The notes beneath the pieces are model-generated. The model made no database searches and was not told the origin of the DNA. It saw only the letters and a program-made list of their open reading frames with translations. The translations under genes were made by a program, and so were the position numbers. Shown piece by piece: positions 1 through 8,832 of a stretch of DNA of 64,000 nt; the first letter of the stretch is position 1, and each line of letters begins with the position of its first letter. Origin of the DNA: JADJGC01 sp964576925 (GTDB lineage: Bacteria > Zixibacteria > MSB-5A5 > CAIYYT01); NCBI GenBank assembly GCA_964576925.1, contig CAZNWJ010000001.1:310001-374000 (forward strand), written 5' to 3'.

Positions 1-161
1 CGCGTTACATAGAATCCCACGTTTTTCAAGAGCGGTTTCTTGGCCCTGCAGGACGGCAGGCAGTAGATACCGGTGGAGTGCACGCCGACGTAGAAGACGC
101 CGTCGAATCGGCCATCCTTGCACATCATGGCTTCGACCATCTGTCTGTAGCTCAGCTTCAT
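1..161 (-). CDS. Ada-type metal-binding methyl-acceptor domain protein (partial, N-terminus only)
   Basis: Reading the minus strand from an ATG at 161 gives 53 residues that run off the window edge. They contain DGRFDGVFYVGVHSTGIYC followed by LPSC, the signature of the N-terminal Zn/phosphotriester-acceptor domain of Ada (first two of four Cys: GIYC and PSC). In Ada, one such Cys takes a methyl group from DNA methylphosphotriesters and turns the protein into an activator. An in-frame TAG lies 18 nt upstream of the ATG, so the start cannot lie further 5'. No good Shine-Dalgarno is visible. Everything after the second Cys is outside the window, so I cannot say whether it continues as Ada, an AraC-type regulator or an AlkA fusion. 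The domain call is firm and the full protein identity is open. Confidence 0.8.
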   Translation of the reverse strand, partial: MKLSYRQMVEAMMCKDGRFDGVFYVGVHSTGIYCLPSCRAKKPLLKNVGFYVT

Positions 162-324
162 TGCAGTCTAATTAATCATCGCGGATTGATTTGGTCTACC
201 GATTTTCGAGAAAGGAACGTCCTGATTACCAAAATGCCCGTTTCACCCTTAGTTCTTACGCGAAACCGGCCTGAATGACGGCGCTCCGCCGCAGAGCCGG
301 GACCGAAAAAACCTGTCTCATCGG

Positions 325-352
325 TTGACAAGTCGTTACGGTTTCATATCTT
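325..352 (+). promoter_or_regulatory. Sigma70-type promoter for the tRNA-Lys pair
   Basis: A perfect TTGACA (325-330) is followed after 16 nt by TATCTT (347-352, four of six matches to TATAAT). Initiation would fall just before the first tRNA at 367. This is the best promoter match seen in the window. Confidence 0.6.
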
Positions 353-366
353 GTCTGTCCGATTCT

Positions 367-438
367 GGGGGTGTAGCTCAGTGGTAGAGCATGTGCCTTT
401 TAAGCACAGGGCCGATGGTTCGATCCCATCCACCCTCA
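367..438 (+). tRNA. tRNA-Lys (anticodon TTT)
   Basis: A cloverleaf is readable by eye. The acceptor strand GGGGGTG pairs with CACCCTC (one G-U), and the D arm is GCTC/GAGC. The anticodon stem TGTGC/GCACA encloses the loop CTTTTAA, giving anticodon TTT. The T arm is GATGG-TTCGATC-CCATC. The discriminator is A and no CCA is encoded. It reads AAA/AAG codons and is followed 23 nt later by a second tRNA-Lys. Confidence 0.93.
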
Positions 439-461
439 TATTAAAACATAGTCGATTGAAT

Positions 462-534
<73 letters not shown>

Positions 535-572
535 TTTTTTATTGGAGGAAGTAGTAGCTGTAAAGCTTGAGC

Positions 573-1217
573 ATGGAAATCCTGCAGACAATCTTCGACT
601 GGATTATACACCTCGACAAGCACCTTGCTGAATTGATCGCGCACTACGGTGTCTGGGTTTATCTGATCCTGTTTACAGTGATCTTTTGTGAAACCGGCTT
701 GGTTGTTGCCCCCTTTCTACCAGGGGATTCGCTCTTGTTTGCTGTCGGCGCTTTGTCGGCGACCGGAGCTCTGAATCCGCATTATGCGTTCTTGATTATG
801 GCAACGGCGAGTGTTCTGGGTGACAACACGAATTACGCGATTGGCCGCTTCATCGGTCCCCGAGCTTTCAGCGGGAGATATCGATTCCTCAAGCAGGAGT
901 ATCTGCTTCGAACTCAGGCTTTTTACGACAAGTACGGTGGCCGCACGGTGATCGTCGGGCGCTTCCTGCCCATTATCCGCACCTTCGCGCCGTTTGTCGC
1001 CGGTGTGGCCCAAATGAACCGGGCGAAGTATGTGCCCTATACCGTCGTCGGCGCCGTCTTCTGGGTCGGATTCTTCCTGTACGCCGGCTATTTCTTCGGA
1101 AACCTCCCGATCGTCAAGGACAACTTCGCGATAGTCATCGGCGTTATTATTCTGATCTCGGCTATGCCGGCGATTGTCGAAGTGATCCGCAGTCGATTTC
1201 GCAAGTCATCCGCTTAA
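573..1217 (+). CDS. DedA family membrane protein
   Basis: A 214-residue polytopic inner-membrane protein of the DedA/VTT family. Members are flippase-like proteins that recycle lipid carriers or phospholipids and support envelope integrity. Family hallmarks are visible: the re-entrant stretch PFLPGDSLLF near residue 50, LGDNTNYAIGRFIG around 90, and the Arg-bearing GRFLPIIRTFAPFVAG around 130. Three to four hydrophobic segments follow, and the tail ends in basic residues. The start is ambiguous. A TTG at 567 is two codons upstream of the chosen ATG, an in-frame TAA sits at 561, and the GGAGG at 544 is far from both. The gene stands alone between the tRNAs and the Mla operon. Its exact substrate cannot be told from sequence. 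Confidence 0.9.
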   Translation: MEILQTIFDWIIHLDKHLAELIAHYGVWVYLILFTVIFCETGLVVAPFLPGDSLLFAVGALSATGALNPHYAFLIMATASVLGDNTNYAIGRFIGPRAFSGRYRFLKQEYLLRTQAFYDKYGGRTVIVGRFLPIIRTFAPFVAGVAQMNRAKYVPYTVVGAVFWVGFFLYAGYFFGNLPIVKDNFAIVIGVIILISAMPAIVEVIRSRFRKSSA

Positions 1218-1292
1218 CCGGCCCTCTCAGCGGCCCGGCACCGCCAAACATTTCCATTGGGCGCTTGTTTACTATTCGTTAACTTGCCTGCG

Positions 1293-1754
1293 ATGCGTTG
1301 GGTGTGCGTATCTGTCTTGCTCTTGCTGGTGCTGGGTTGCACCGTACGAAAACCGCTAACACGTGATCCGGTGATGGCTACCTATCGTCAGACCTCTCAA
1401 GCCAAACTCATTGACGCCTTGAAGTCGATACTGGATTCCGCGAATGTCCCACTGCTGCGCATCGATTATGCGGCGGGAAAGATCGTCAGCGACAGCTTTG
1501 AAGTCCTGCCAGAGTTCTGCGATTGCGGCAAGAACTTCTTCGGTGCCGAATACCCTGGTACCCGGCGCGGGCAGATGGTAATAGATGTGTCTGCGCAACG
1601 CGACGCCAAGGTTAGTCTCCGTCTGGGGACACTCCTGAGTATCAGGGCAAACAACAAGCAAGTGCACTGCACATCATTCGGAATCCTCGAAGAAAAGATC
1701 ATTTCCCAACTCGACAGTCGCTTGGGGGTTGCAAGGACTCATGGCCAAGATTGA
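1293..1754 (+). CDS. Putative lipoprotein preceding the Mla operon
   Basis: A 153-residue protein starting with a short hydrophobic leader that ends in VLGC (Cys16), a lipobox, so the mature protein is probably lipid-anchored. The ATG at 1293 puts the leader at the N-terminus; an upstream TTG at 1257 would add 12 residues before it and is less likely. The body (TSQAKLIDALKSILDS, then VSDSFEV and a Cys pair FCDC) matches no family I can name. Its 3' end overlaps the next gene, mlaE, by 14 nt, which implies translational coupling and suggests an envelope-lipid role. MlaA and MlaB motifs were not seen. Confidence 0.7.
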   Translation: MRWVCVSVLLLLVLGCTVRKPLTRDPVMATYRQTSQAKLIDALKSILDSANVPLLRIDYAAGKIVSDSFEVLPEFCDCGKNFFGAEYPGTRRGQMVIDVSAQRDAKVSLRLGTLLSIRANNKQVHCTSFGILEEKIISQLDSRLGVARTHGQD

Positions 1755-2529
1755 GGTCAAGCGCGGCGGCATCATTGAAAAGGCCGCGATGCATTGCTGT
1801 CAGTTGGCGACGTTGGCGGTTGATAGTGTGCGCCATATCTTTACTCGTCCCTTCTACTTCAGCACCATCACAGAGCAAATGTATCAGATCGGAGTCCGGT
1901 CGCTGTCGATCGTTCTCTTGACATGTTTTTTCACCGGCATGGTTCTGGCGCTGCAAACGGGATATCAGATCGCCCGCTTTGGCGCCAAGGTCTACATCGG
2001 AATAGTCGTGGCCCTCTCGATGGTCCGTGAGCTCGGCCCGGTTCTAACTGCGCTGGTTGTCGCCGGACGTGTCGGCGCCGGCATCGCCGCCGAACTGGGA
2101 TCAATGCAGGTGACGGAACAGATCGATGCGATGCGAGCCATGGCGACCAACCCGGTGAAGAAGCTGGTGACTACTCGTCTGATCGCCCTGCTGATCATGC
2201 TGCCGATTCTCACGATCATCGGCGATGTGGTTGGGATCATCGGCGGCATGCTGATTTCTCTCTATTCGTTGGGCCTGGATTTCAGCTTCTACAAATCGAC
2301 GACTATTCAAGCGCTGTCTCTTCAGGACATCCTGACTGGAATGATCAAACCGGTGGTGTTTGCCTTCATTATTGCCATCGTGGGCTGCCATCTGGGACTG
2401 ACGACAACCGGAGGAACCGAAGGTGTGGGCAAATCCACAACGATGTCGGTGGTCACTTCGTCGATTCTGATCTTTCTGTTTGACTTCCTGCTCGTGAAGA
2501 TTTTCTTCTTAATTTTCGAGACCGGCTGA
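1741..2529 (+). CDS. mlaE: MlaE-type ABC transporter permease
   Basis: A 262-residue permease of the MlaE/YrbE family, the membrane subunit of the MCE transporter that moves phospholipid between the inner and outer membranes. The conserved coupling motif EQIDAMRAMATNPVKKLV lies near residues 125-142, followed by GDVVGIIGG. About five to six hydrophobic helices are present. The start ATG at 1741 is preceded by AAGGA with good spacing, while the longer TTG start at 1729 lacks one. It is followed after 10 nt by the ATPase gene and then the MCE protein, giving the order E-F-D. Confidence 0.93.
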   Translation: MAKIEVKRGGIIEKAAMHCCQLATLAVDSVRHIFTRPFYFSTITEQMYQIGVRSLSIVLLTCFFTGMVLALQTGYQIARFGAKVYIGIVVALSMVRELGPVLTALVVAGRVGAGIAAELGSMQVTEQIDAMRAMATNPVKKLVTTRLIALLIMLPILTIIGDVVGIIGGMLISLYSLGLDFSFYKSTTIQALSLQDILTGMIKPVVFAFIIAIVGCHLGLTTTGGTEGVGKSTTMSVVTSSILIFLFDFLLVKIFFLIFETG

Positions 2530-2539
2530 GGAACACCGA

Positions 2540-3274
2540 GTGATCAAACTCAGACAAATTCGCAAGAGTTTTGGCGAGGCCGAGGTGCTCAAAGGCGTAA
2601 ACCTCGAAATAGGCGAGGGCCAGACGATCGTGATTCTCGGAAAGTCGGGTTGCGGCAAGAGCGTTCTGCTGAAAGTCATTCTGCGATTGCTCACGGTAGA
2701 CGATGGAACGGTGGTCATCGACGATCAGGATACGACGCGATTCTCCGAGGAACAAATGGTGCCGGTGCGCAAGAAAATGGGTATGTTGTTTCAGTCGGCG
2801 GCGCTTTTTGACTCGTTCAACGTGAAGGAGAATGTAGCTTACATGCTGCGCGAGCATGCGGACATGACCGAACGGGAGATCGACGATCGGGTCGAGGAAG
2901 TGCTCACGTTTGTTCAACTCTCCGGAGTACAGCAGAAGATGCCCGCTGATCTATCAGGCGGCATGAAAAAGCGGGTCGCCCTGGCGCGGGCTCTGGCCTT
3001 TCGGCCGCGCTATCTTCTCTACGATGAGCCCACCACCGGTCTTGATCCAATGACGGCAAAGGCGATAAACGAACTGATTCGCAATACGCAGGAAGCGCAT
3101 GATGTTACGTCGATCGTGGTAACTCACGATCTGATTTCCGCCTTCTATGTCGGCGATCGTTTCGCCTTAATCCGTGACGGTGTCGCGGCTTTCGACGGAA
3201 CGCCGGAGCAATTCAAGGCTTCCAGTGATCCGTTTATTGTCGAATACCTGGCGGCGGCGCAGGAGTATCATTAG
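2540..3274 (+). CDS. mlaF: MlaF-type ABC transporter ATP-binding protein
   Basis: A 244-residue ATPase powering the MlaE/MlaD lipid transporter. Walker A is GKSGCGKS (residues 34-41), the signature is LSGGMKKR, Walker B is YLLYDEPTTGLDP and the H-loop is VVTHD. GGMKKR in place of GGQ is typical of MlaF. The start is GTG at 2540, 10 nt after the mlaE stop. Only 2 nt separate its stop from mlaD, so the three genes are one unit. Confidence 0.94.
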   Translation: MIKLRQIRKSFGEAEVLKGVNLEIGEGQTIVILGKSGCGKSVLLKVILRLLTVDDGTVVIDDQDTTRFSEEQMVPVRKKMGMLFQSAALFDSFNVKENVAYMLREHADMTEREIDDRVEEVLTFVQLSGVQQKMPADLSGGMKKRVALARALAFRPRYLLYDEPTTGLDPMTAKAINELIRNTQEAHDVTSIVVTHDLISAFYVGDRFALIRDGVAAFDGTPEQFKASSDPFIVEYLAAAQEYH

Positions 3275-3276
3275 CA

Positions 3277-4218
3277 ATGTCGCGCGAAATCAAAGTCGGT
3301 ATCACTATCATTGCGGCCGCAGTCCTGCTCGTGATCGCCGTCTTCACGATCGGTGACCAGGAAGGTGTCTGGAAATCCAAGTATGCGCTGCGCTTGAGGT
3401 ATGACGACGTTTTTGGATTGCTTCCCGGCTCGCCCGTCCGCCTGGCGGGTTTGCGTGTCGGCACTGTGAAAGACATCTACTTCTCGAAAGAAAATCCCGG
3501 CAAACTGGAAGTGGTGCTGGATATCGATGAGTCAGTGCAGCAATATATTCGCTCAGATTCGCGCGCTTTGATCGGGACACTCGGACTTCTGGGAGATAAG
3601 ACGATTGAGATCTCCGCCGGTTCCGATTCGGCGCGGGTTCTTGCAGAAAACGAGTATCTCCTTGCCGGCAAGTCTTCTTCGATCGAGGCGATCATTGCCG
3701 AAGGCGGCGAAGCCGTTGAGAACATCAAGCTGGCGGCGCATCATGCCAAAGAAATCATTGAGAAAATCAACAACGGCACGGGTTCACTCGGGCTGTTCGT
3801 GAATGACCCCAACGTATACTTCGATCTCGATAAATTGCTCATCCTGACCGAGCGGCTCACCAAACAACTTGAATCCGGTAGTGGATCGTTTGCGAAGTTC
3901 GTAACAGATTCCACCCTTTATGTCGAGCTGCGCAACTTGATGTCCAACACGAACGTGCTCTTTGATTCGCTGTCGAACGGCGACGGTACGCTGGCACGCT
4001 TGCTGAACGACCCCAAGCCATTCGAAGACATCAGCACCATCGTCGCCGATTGGCGAACGATTACCAACCGAATCAACTCCGGCGAAGGTGCGCTCGGACA
4101 GTTGTTGGCCAATGACACTCTCTACTACAACCTGAATCGCACCCTCGATCGCGCCGAAGCGTTATTGGAAGATTTTCGCCTGAACCCCGGCCGCTATCTT
4201 AAGCTTCGCATCTTCTAG
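3277..4218 (+). CDS. mlaD: MlaD/MCE domain substrate-binding protein
   Basis: A 313-residue protein with one N-terminal transmembrane helix (about residues 7-24) and an MCE domain at about 35-115 (YDDVFGLLPGSPVRLAGLRVG, with GxxVG typical of MCE folds). A long helical C-terminal part follows. It contains repeated segments with the pattern SGsGSLxxFVxDxxLYxxL at about 160-290 (NGTGSLGLFVNDPN, SGSGSFAKFVTDST, NGDGTLARLLNDPK, SGEGALGQLLANDT). MCE proteins form a ring or tunnel carrying lipids across the periplasm. The four repeats are common in MCE proteins outside Proteobacteria. The start ATG at 3277 follows mlaF directly. Confidence 0.93.
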   Translation: MSREIKVGITIIAAAVLLVIAVFTIGDQEGVWKSKYALRLRYDDVFGLLPGSPVRLAGLRVGTVKDIYFSKENPGKLEVVLDIDESVQQYIRSDSRALIGTLGLLGDKTIEISAGSDSARVLAENEYLLAGKSSSIEAIIAEGGEAVENIKLAAHHAKEIIEKINNGTGSLGLFVNDPNVYFDLDKLLILTERLTKQLESGSGSFAKFVTDSTLYVELRNLMSNTNVLFDSLSNGDGTLARLLNDPKPFEDISTIVADWRTITNRINSGEGALGQLLANDTLYYNLNRTLDRAEALLEDFRLNPGRYLKLRIF

Positions 4219-4617
4219 CCTTTAATTCAGCACATAGTCCACTGGCAAGCGACGAGCCTTTGTAGATGTTTCATGCTTATGCCACCTACTCCACCGGTGA
4301 CCAACACCCGCTCCCCGTCTCAGCAGCGGACTGTTCTTTCAGCTGACCCTCTCCACTTCTAAACAAATCGTTTCAACGCGATGCAGAGAGAAGCGGCACC
4401 TGCGTCAATACAAGCTAAATCGATGTACTTTAGTTGCACATTCCCGTGTAAACTTGTAGTTATTGTCGATGATTGGTCGAAATATTTAGCGAATTGCGAT
4501 CGTGCTAATGCCACGGACAAGAAACGCAGACGGATGGACCTGTCTGCAATGGATATCTGGACAGCAGCGTGATCCGCAAGCAGAATCGTGATTGAAAAAA
4601 AAGTAACGGAGGCAGAA
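4219..4617. other. Intergenic region between mlaD and the porin gene
   Basis: 399 bases with no supportable gene. The small ORFs here lack a Shine-Dalgarno and a codon pattern like the neighbours. The 3' half (4420-4520) is AT-rich and probably carries the porin promoter, but no convincing -35/-10 pair could be fixed. The last bases hold a clear GGAGGC ribosome site (about 4605-4610) for the ATG at 4618. Confidence 0.5.
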
Positions 4618-5853
4618 ATGAAAAGCGCTATTGTCACAATCTCCCTAATCCTGGCTCTTGCCATCTTGCTTTTGCCGATCAATGCCGGCGCACAGAATTT
4701 TGATCGCTTGCTGGACGCCCTGACACGTCTTGAAAACACGCTGAAAGCGATCAAGGCGCAGGCCGTGAATCCGGCAGCTCAAGCGCCGGTAATGGCCGAT
4801 GCTGAAGGAGGCGTCGTCAGCGCTCCGTCATCGACATTGTCTGATGACGCATTATTGGTGGCTTCGCAGTTGACTGAAGTCGTAACGGAAATGAAGCAGG
4901 TAGTGGAAGATACCAAGAAAGCCGAAAGTGCTCGCCCAAAGAATCCGACTTCCAGCAGCCACGGCAAAATCACACTGTATGGTGTCGCTCACGGATCATA
5001 CTATCAGCGCGAAGGGGCATCGCGGTCGTCGAACTTTGAAATGAGAACGGTTCAATTGGGCGCAAACGGTTCGCTGAATGATTGGGCCAAGTACCAGTTC
5101 ATCGGTGAATTTGCTAAATCACCATCGCTTTTGGACGCCAAGATCACCGTTTCACCGAGCAAGCAAATCAGCTTTGAGGCCGGCCAGTACAAGCCGCCGT
5201 TCTGCACCGACAATCTGCGCGCTACAACGGCCATGCCGTTCGTGACGGCCTCGATGGCCAAGGCTCTGGGGCCGAGTCGCGACGCCGGTATTTCTGCCGG
5301 CTACAACCGCGCGCTGACGGAGAAAACCAACTTCAAGCTCGTGGGCGGTGTCTACAACGGCGCGGCGGCAAACACTGCAGATGCCAATCGTGACAAGAAT
5401 CTGATGTCTCGCGCCGAATTTGCCTATGCTAAGAATTTGACCTTGGCAGCCAATATCCTGACCGGAACGACCAATGCTGCCGATTCTTTGAAACAGAACG
5501 TCGATTCCTGGGGCGGATCTGCGACCTGGTCGTGGAATCGCTCGATCGTCGAAGCGGAGTTCATACACTCGCATGTCGGTACAACCGACAAAGCCGGCTG
5601 GTACTTGTGGGGAGGCCAGAGCTTTGAAACCGGCAGTCGCTTTGTGCCTGAAGTGCAGTTGTTGGCCCGCTGGGAACAACTCGACAATAACCGCGATGTC
5701 ACCGGCAATCGCACCAGCCGCATTGTGCTGGGTACGAACCTGTACATCGATGGCAAGTTTACCAAGTTGCAGTTCAACTACAACATAAACGGTGAACAGA
5801 CGAATGAGGTTAGCAATAACGAAGCGCTGGTAAACCTGCAGCTGTCGTTTTGA
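4618..5853 (+). CDS. Phosphate-selective porin O/P-like outer membrane protein
   Basis: A 411-residue protein with a signal peptide (hydrophobic to about residue 24, ending NAGA-QN). A helical/coiled-coil segment follows (RLLDALTRLENTLKAIKAQ), then a Ser/Ala-rich linker. From about residue 118 a 16-strand-type barrel begins with KITLYGVAHGSYY and shows alternating polar/aromatic strands to the final LVNLQLSF. The C-terminal Phe is the outer-membrane insertion signal. The barrel resembles the OprO/OprP family, which passes anions such as phosphate, although specificity cannot be read here. The start at ATG 4618 is fixed by GGAGGC and the signal peptide; a GTG at 4588 would add an unlikely lysine-rich prefix. 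It appears monocistronic. Confidence 0.82.
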   Translation: MKSAIVTISLILALAILLLPINAGAQNFDRLLDALTRLENTLKAIKAQAVNPAAQAPVMADAEGGVVSAPSSTLSDDALLVASQLTEVVTEMKQVVEDTKKAESARPKNPTSSSHGKITLYGVAHGSYYQREGASRSSNFEMRTVQLGANGSLNDWAKYQFIGEFAKSPSLLDAKITVSPSKQISFEAGQYKPPFCTDNLRATTAMPFVTASMAKALGPSRDAGISAGYNRALTEKTNFKLVGGVYNGAAANTADANRDKNLMSRAEFAYAKNLTLAANILTGTTNAADSLKQNVDSWGGSATWSWNRSIVEAEFIHSHVGTTDKAGWYLWGGQSFETGSRFVPEVQLLARWEQLDNNRDVTGNRTSRIVLGTNLYIDGKFTKLQFNYNINGEQTNEVSNNEALVNLQLSF

Positions 5854-5867
5854 TCAGTAGTCTATTC

Positions 5868-5904
5868 GGGCGGTTATACCGGTCATCAATAAGTATAGCC
5901 GCCC
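5868..5904 (+). terminator. Stem-loop downstream of the porin gene
   Basis: GGGCGGTTATA (5868-5878) pairs with TATAGCCGCCC (5894-5904), 11 bp with one G-U, 15 nt after the porin stop. There is no U-tract, so it may be a weak terminator or an mRNA 3' stabiliser. Confidence 0.5.
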
Positions 5905-6058
5905 AGAGCAAAGCGCCGACGGACTCGGGTCAATCGTTTCCGTGGCGATCTGGGCAGTACGCTGCTGCAGAATCTTGAAAGCATGTAGTTTGAGTAGACG
6001 GCAAAAAATCAAACGGGGCGTTGAATTCAAAGTTGTGGAAAGATCAAAGGAGAAGATC

Positions 6059-8014
6059 ATGAAATGGAAGGACATCAGGATCGGGCAGAAACTCTACATC
6101 GGATTTGGGGCAATCCTGATCTTAACTCTCGTGGTTGGTATGGTCGGGTACAGCGGCCTTCAGAGTGTTGGGAACGAGGTCAAAGTTGCGGATGACGCCA
6201 GCCAAATCGTTGTTAGCGTCAAAGACCTCGCTGTTGCCCGACGAGATTTTCAGATCAATGTTGACCAGAAGTACGTTGAAGCGGCAATGGGATACATGGA
6301 AAAAATAGAAGCGCTGCTCAAGGAGACAAAGTCTCGTGAAACCCATGAAGAGATGATTCGCGCCCTCACGGAGATCGAAGAAATCCAGCGCGAGTACAAA
6401 GGCATCTACTCGAAATGGATTGAAGCGCGCACACACGAGTACGAAATCGAACAAGACATCAAATCCGTGGAAGAAAAGGCTCGCGACATCATCCGAGGCA
6501 GCAGCAGCGCAGAGGCCAAGAAGATTCTCTTCATGTATCAGGATGCGCGCAACCCGTACAAAGACTATCTACTTGGTCACGAGGACGAACGCGCCACGAC
6601 CGCACTCAAGCGACTTGAAACGCTTATTGATGAAGCACGCGGGTTCAATAGCAACGTCACTGCGTTATTCACCGAGTTTCGTGACAACCTCAAAGAGCTA
6701 CGCGAGACCTACGACGAACGCATTGAAACCCAAGAGGAAGTCCTGGCTCTGGCCCCGAAATTTGTTGCGGCCGCCGACAAAGTGCACGAACTAGGGCTGA
6801 CCGCTATGAAGAACGAACAGTCGTCCGCAACGACGTTGATGATCTTGTTCGTCACCCTGAGCATCGCGCTTGGGGCTGTCGCCGCCTACATCATCGCCCG
6901 CAATATCTCCCGTCCCTTGGGCGAGATGACGCGAGTGGCCAACGATGTCGCCGTCGGTGATGTCCAGCACGATATCCATATCAATCAGAAAGACGAGATC
7001 GGGCAACTCGGCGAGGCTTTCCGCAGTCTCATCGACTACATGAAGAACCTCACCGGCGCCGCCCAGCAGATTGCCGCCAACAATCTCACCGTCCGCGTCG
7101 AACCCAAGTCGGAACGCGACGCCCTCGGGGTCGCCTTCAAGACCATGACCACCAATCTGGCCGCCATGATTCGTGAACTCACCGATAACGCGTCGCAACT
7201 GGTCTCCGCCTCCACCGAAATCGCCTCCTCATCCGAACAGATGTCGCGCGGTTCGCAGGAGCAGACCAATCAAACGGCGCAAGTGTCCTCCGCGGTCGAA
7301 GAGATGACCGCGACGATCGTCGAGTCCTCCAAGAACGCTGCCGAAGCATCCAATATGGCCAAGGAAGCCGCCGGCGCTGCCACCGAGGGCACCCAGGTTG
7401 TTTCCCAGACCATCGACGGCATGAACAAGATTGCCCAGGTTGTCCAGGGTTCCGCCAAGACGATTCAGGATCTGGCCAAGTCCTCCGACCAGATCGGAGA
7501 GATTATCGGCGTCATCGACGATATCGCCGACCAGACCAACCTCCTGGCGCTCAATGCCGCCATCGAAGCCGCCCGTGCCGGAGAGCAGGGACGCGGCTTT
7601 GCCGTCGTCGCCGACGAAGTGCGCAAGCTCGCCGAGCGCACCACCAAAGCGACCAAAGAGATTACCGATATGATCAAGGGGATCCAGAGCGACACCAAGG
7701 GTGCCGTGACTTCGATGGAACAAGGGATTCAAGAAGTCGAATCGGGCCGCCAGTTGGCCGACAAGGCTGGCGAGAGCCTGAACGCGATCCTCAACTACGC
7801 CCAGCGGGTGCAGGACATGGTCTCGCAGATTGCTTCGGCTTCCGAGCAGCAATCAGCCGCTTCCGAGCAGATTGCCCGCAATGTCGAATCGATCGCCAAG
7901 GTCACCCGCGAGAACGCTTCCGGCGTCGAGCAGTCCGCCTCCGCCGCCGAGCAGCTCAACCGCCAGGCTGAAGGGCTACGCACCATGGTCAGCAAGTTCC
8001 AGGTGGCGAAGTAA
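6059..8014 (+). CDS. Methyl-accepting chemotaxis protein
   Basis: A 651-residue receptor. A TM helix at about residues 12-32 is followed by a roughly 250-residue helical sensor region rich in Glu/Lys (4-helix-bundle type) and a second TM at about 255-280. A HAMP domain (ISRPLGEMTRVANDVAVGD) and the coiled-coil signalling domain follow, with the hairpin tip EIIGVIDDIADQTNLLALN then AAIEAARAGEQGRGFAVVA. No C-terminal CheR-binding pentapeptide is present. The start ATG at 6059 has AAAGGAGA upstream; a start at 5942 would add an unrelated 39 residues before the first TM. The gene is followed after 23 nt by cheW, so receptor and coupling protein are co-expressed. Confidence 0.95.
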   Translation: MKWKDIRIGQKLYIGFGAILILTLVVGMVGYSGLQSVGNEVKVADDASQIVVSVKDLAVARRDFQINVDQKYVEAAMGYMEKIEALLKETKSRETHEEMIRALTEIEEIQREYKGIYSKWIEARTHEYEIEQDIKSVEEKARDIIRGSSSAEAKKILFMYQDARNPYKDYLLGHEDERATTALKRLETLIDEARGFNSNVTALFTEFRDNLKELRETYDERIETQEEVLALAPKFVAAADKVHELGLTAMKNEQSSATTLMILFVTLSIALGAVAAYIIARNISRPLGEMTRVANDVAVGDVQHDIHINQKDEIGQLGEAFRSLIDYMKNLTGAAQQIAANNLTVRVEPKSERDALGVAFKTMTTNLAAMIRELTDNASQLVSASTEIASSSEQMSRGSQEQTNQTAQVSSAVEEMTATIVESSKNAAEASNMAKEAAGAATEGTQVVSQTIDGMNKIAQVVQGSAKTIQDLAKSSDQIGEIIGVIDDIADQTNLLALNAAIEAARAGEQGRGFAVVADEVRKLAERTTKATKEITDMIKGIQSDTKGAVTSMEQGIQEVESGRQLADKAGESLNAILNYAQRVQDMVSQIASASEQQSAASEQIARNVESIAKVTRENASGVEQSASAAEQLNRQAEGLRTMVSKFQVAK

Positions 8015-8037
8015 CGAAAAACAAGGAGACTGTATAT

Positions 8038-8529
8038 ATGGAAACCAAGAACAGCGAAGTTCAGGCCCGGAAAGTCTCGGACGAGATCCTGCAACTGGTG
8101 AGTTTCAACATCGGCTCCGAGGAGTTCGGCGTGGATATTCTCAAGGTGCAGGAGATCAACCGCATGGTCGAGATCACCCGCGTCCCCCGCTCGCCGGAGT
8201 TCGTCGAGGGGATCATCAACCTGCGCGGCAAGGTGATTCCGATCATCGATCTGCGCAAGCGTTTCAACCTGGAACTCTCCGAGCACGACAAGAACACTCG
8301 CATCGTCGTCGTCGATATCGACGGCCAGACGATGGGGATGATTGTCGACTCGGTCTCCGAGGTCTTGAGAATCCCGGCCAGTACCATCGAGCCGACTCCC
8401 GATGTGGTCACGTCTATCGAATCCGACTATATCCGCGGCGTCGCCAAGCTCGACAACCGGCTGTTGATTTATCTCGATTTAGCCAAGATTCTCTCCGGCG
8501 AAGAGTACAAAATGCTCGCCGAAGCATAG
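8038..8529 (+). CDS. cheW: CheW chemotaxis coupling protein
   Basis: A 163-residue CheW that bridges receptors to the kinase CheA. The family pattern is clear: LVSFNIGSEEFGVDILKVQEINRM, then VEGIINLRGKVIPIIDLRKRF, then GMIVDSVSEVLRIP. The length is normal. AAGGAG precedes the ATG at 8038. It sits between two chemoreceptor genes, while no cheA, cheY, cheB or cheR is in the window, so the rest of the pathway lies elsewhere. Confidence 0.95.
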   Translation: METKNSEVQARKVSDEILQLVSFNIGSEEFGVDILKVQEINRMVEITRVPRSPEFVEGIINLRGKVIPIIDLRKRFNLELSEHDKNTRIVVVDIDGQTMGMIVDSVSEVLRIPASTIEPTPDVVTSIESDYIRGVAKLDNRLLIYLDLAKILSGEEYKMLAEA

Positions 8530-8832
8530 CCAGGGTCAGTTCACGTTCGGGGAGAGTTACCGATAGATAAAGGTAGTAGGGGTTAACCCACAAAGATCAG
8601 TCAGAGTGTGGACGCACAATTAGCATCCATGCCTAGAATAGAGATTACAGGGGGCAGAAACTGCAACAGTTTCTGCCCTTCGTTCATTGAAGCAGGGCGA
8701 TCGCCGTTCTTGTGCCATTGGGGGAGCGATCTTCACCTGTCTTTCGCGTTCGAAGTGGATCTTCGCCGATTCCGAAAACAACTGGGGCATTGACTCGGAC
8801 GGCGCTTCGCGGACAGAAAGGAAGTGGGTAAG
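8530..8832. other. Intergenic region with a strong hairpin between cheW and the second chemoreceptor gene
   Basis: 303 bases without a gene. Its main element is the 12-bp stem-loop annotated separately at 8652-8678. AAGGAAG at its end serves the next gene. Short ORFs on either strand look like noise. Confidence 0.5.
8652..8678 (+). terminator. 12-bp perfect stem-loop, probable terminator
   Basis: GGGCAGAAACTG (8652-8663), loop CAA, then CAGTTTCTGCCC (8667-8678). This is a perfect 12-bp hairpin about 120 nt after cheW, followed only by TTCGTT. The stem is strong but the U-tract weak, so its role as terminator is probable rather than certain. Confidence 0.5.

Noticed and set aside
7229..7852. 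Long minus-strand ORFs antisense to the chemoreceptor signalling domains
   Set aside because: Low-complexity Gly/Leu shadow translations of a conserved GC-rich coiled-coil coding region.
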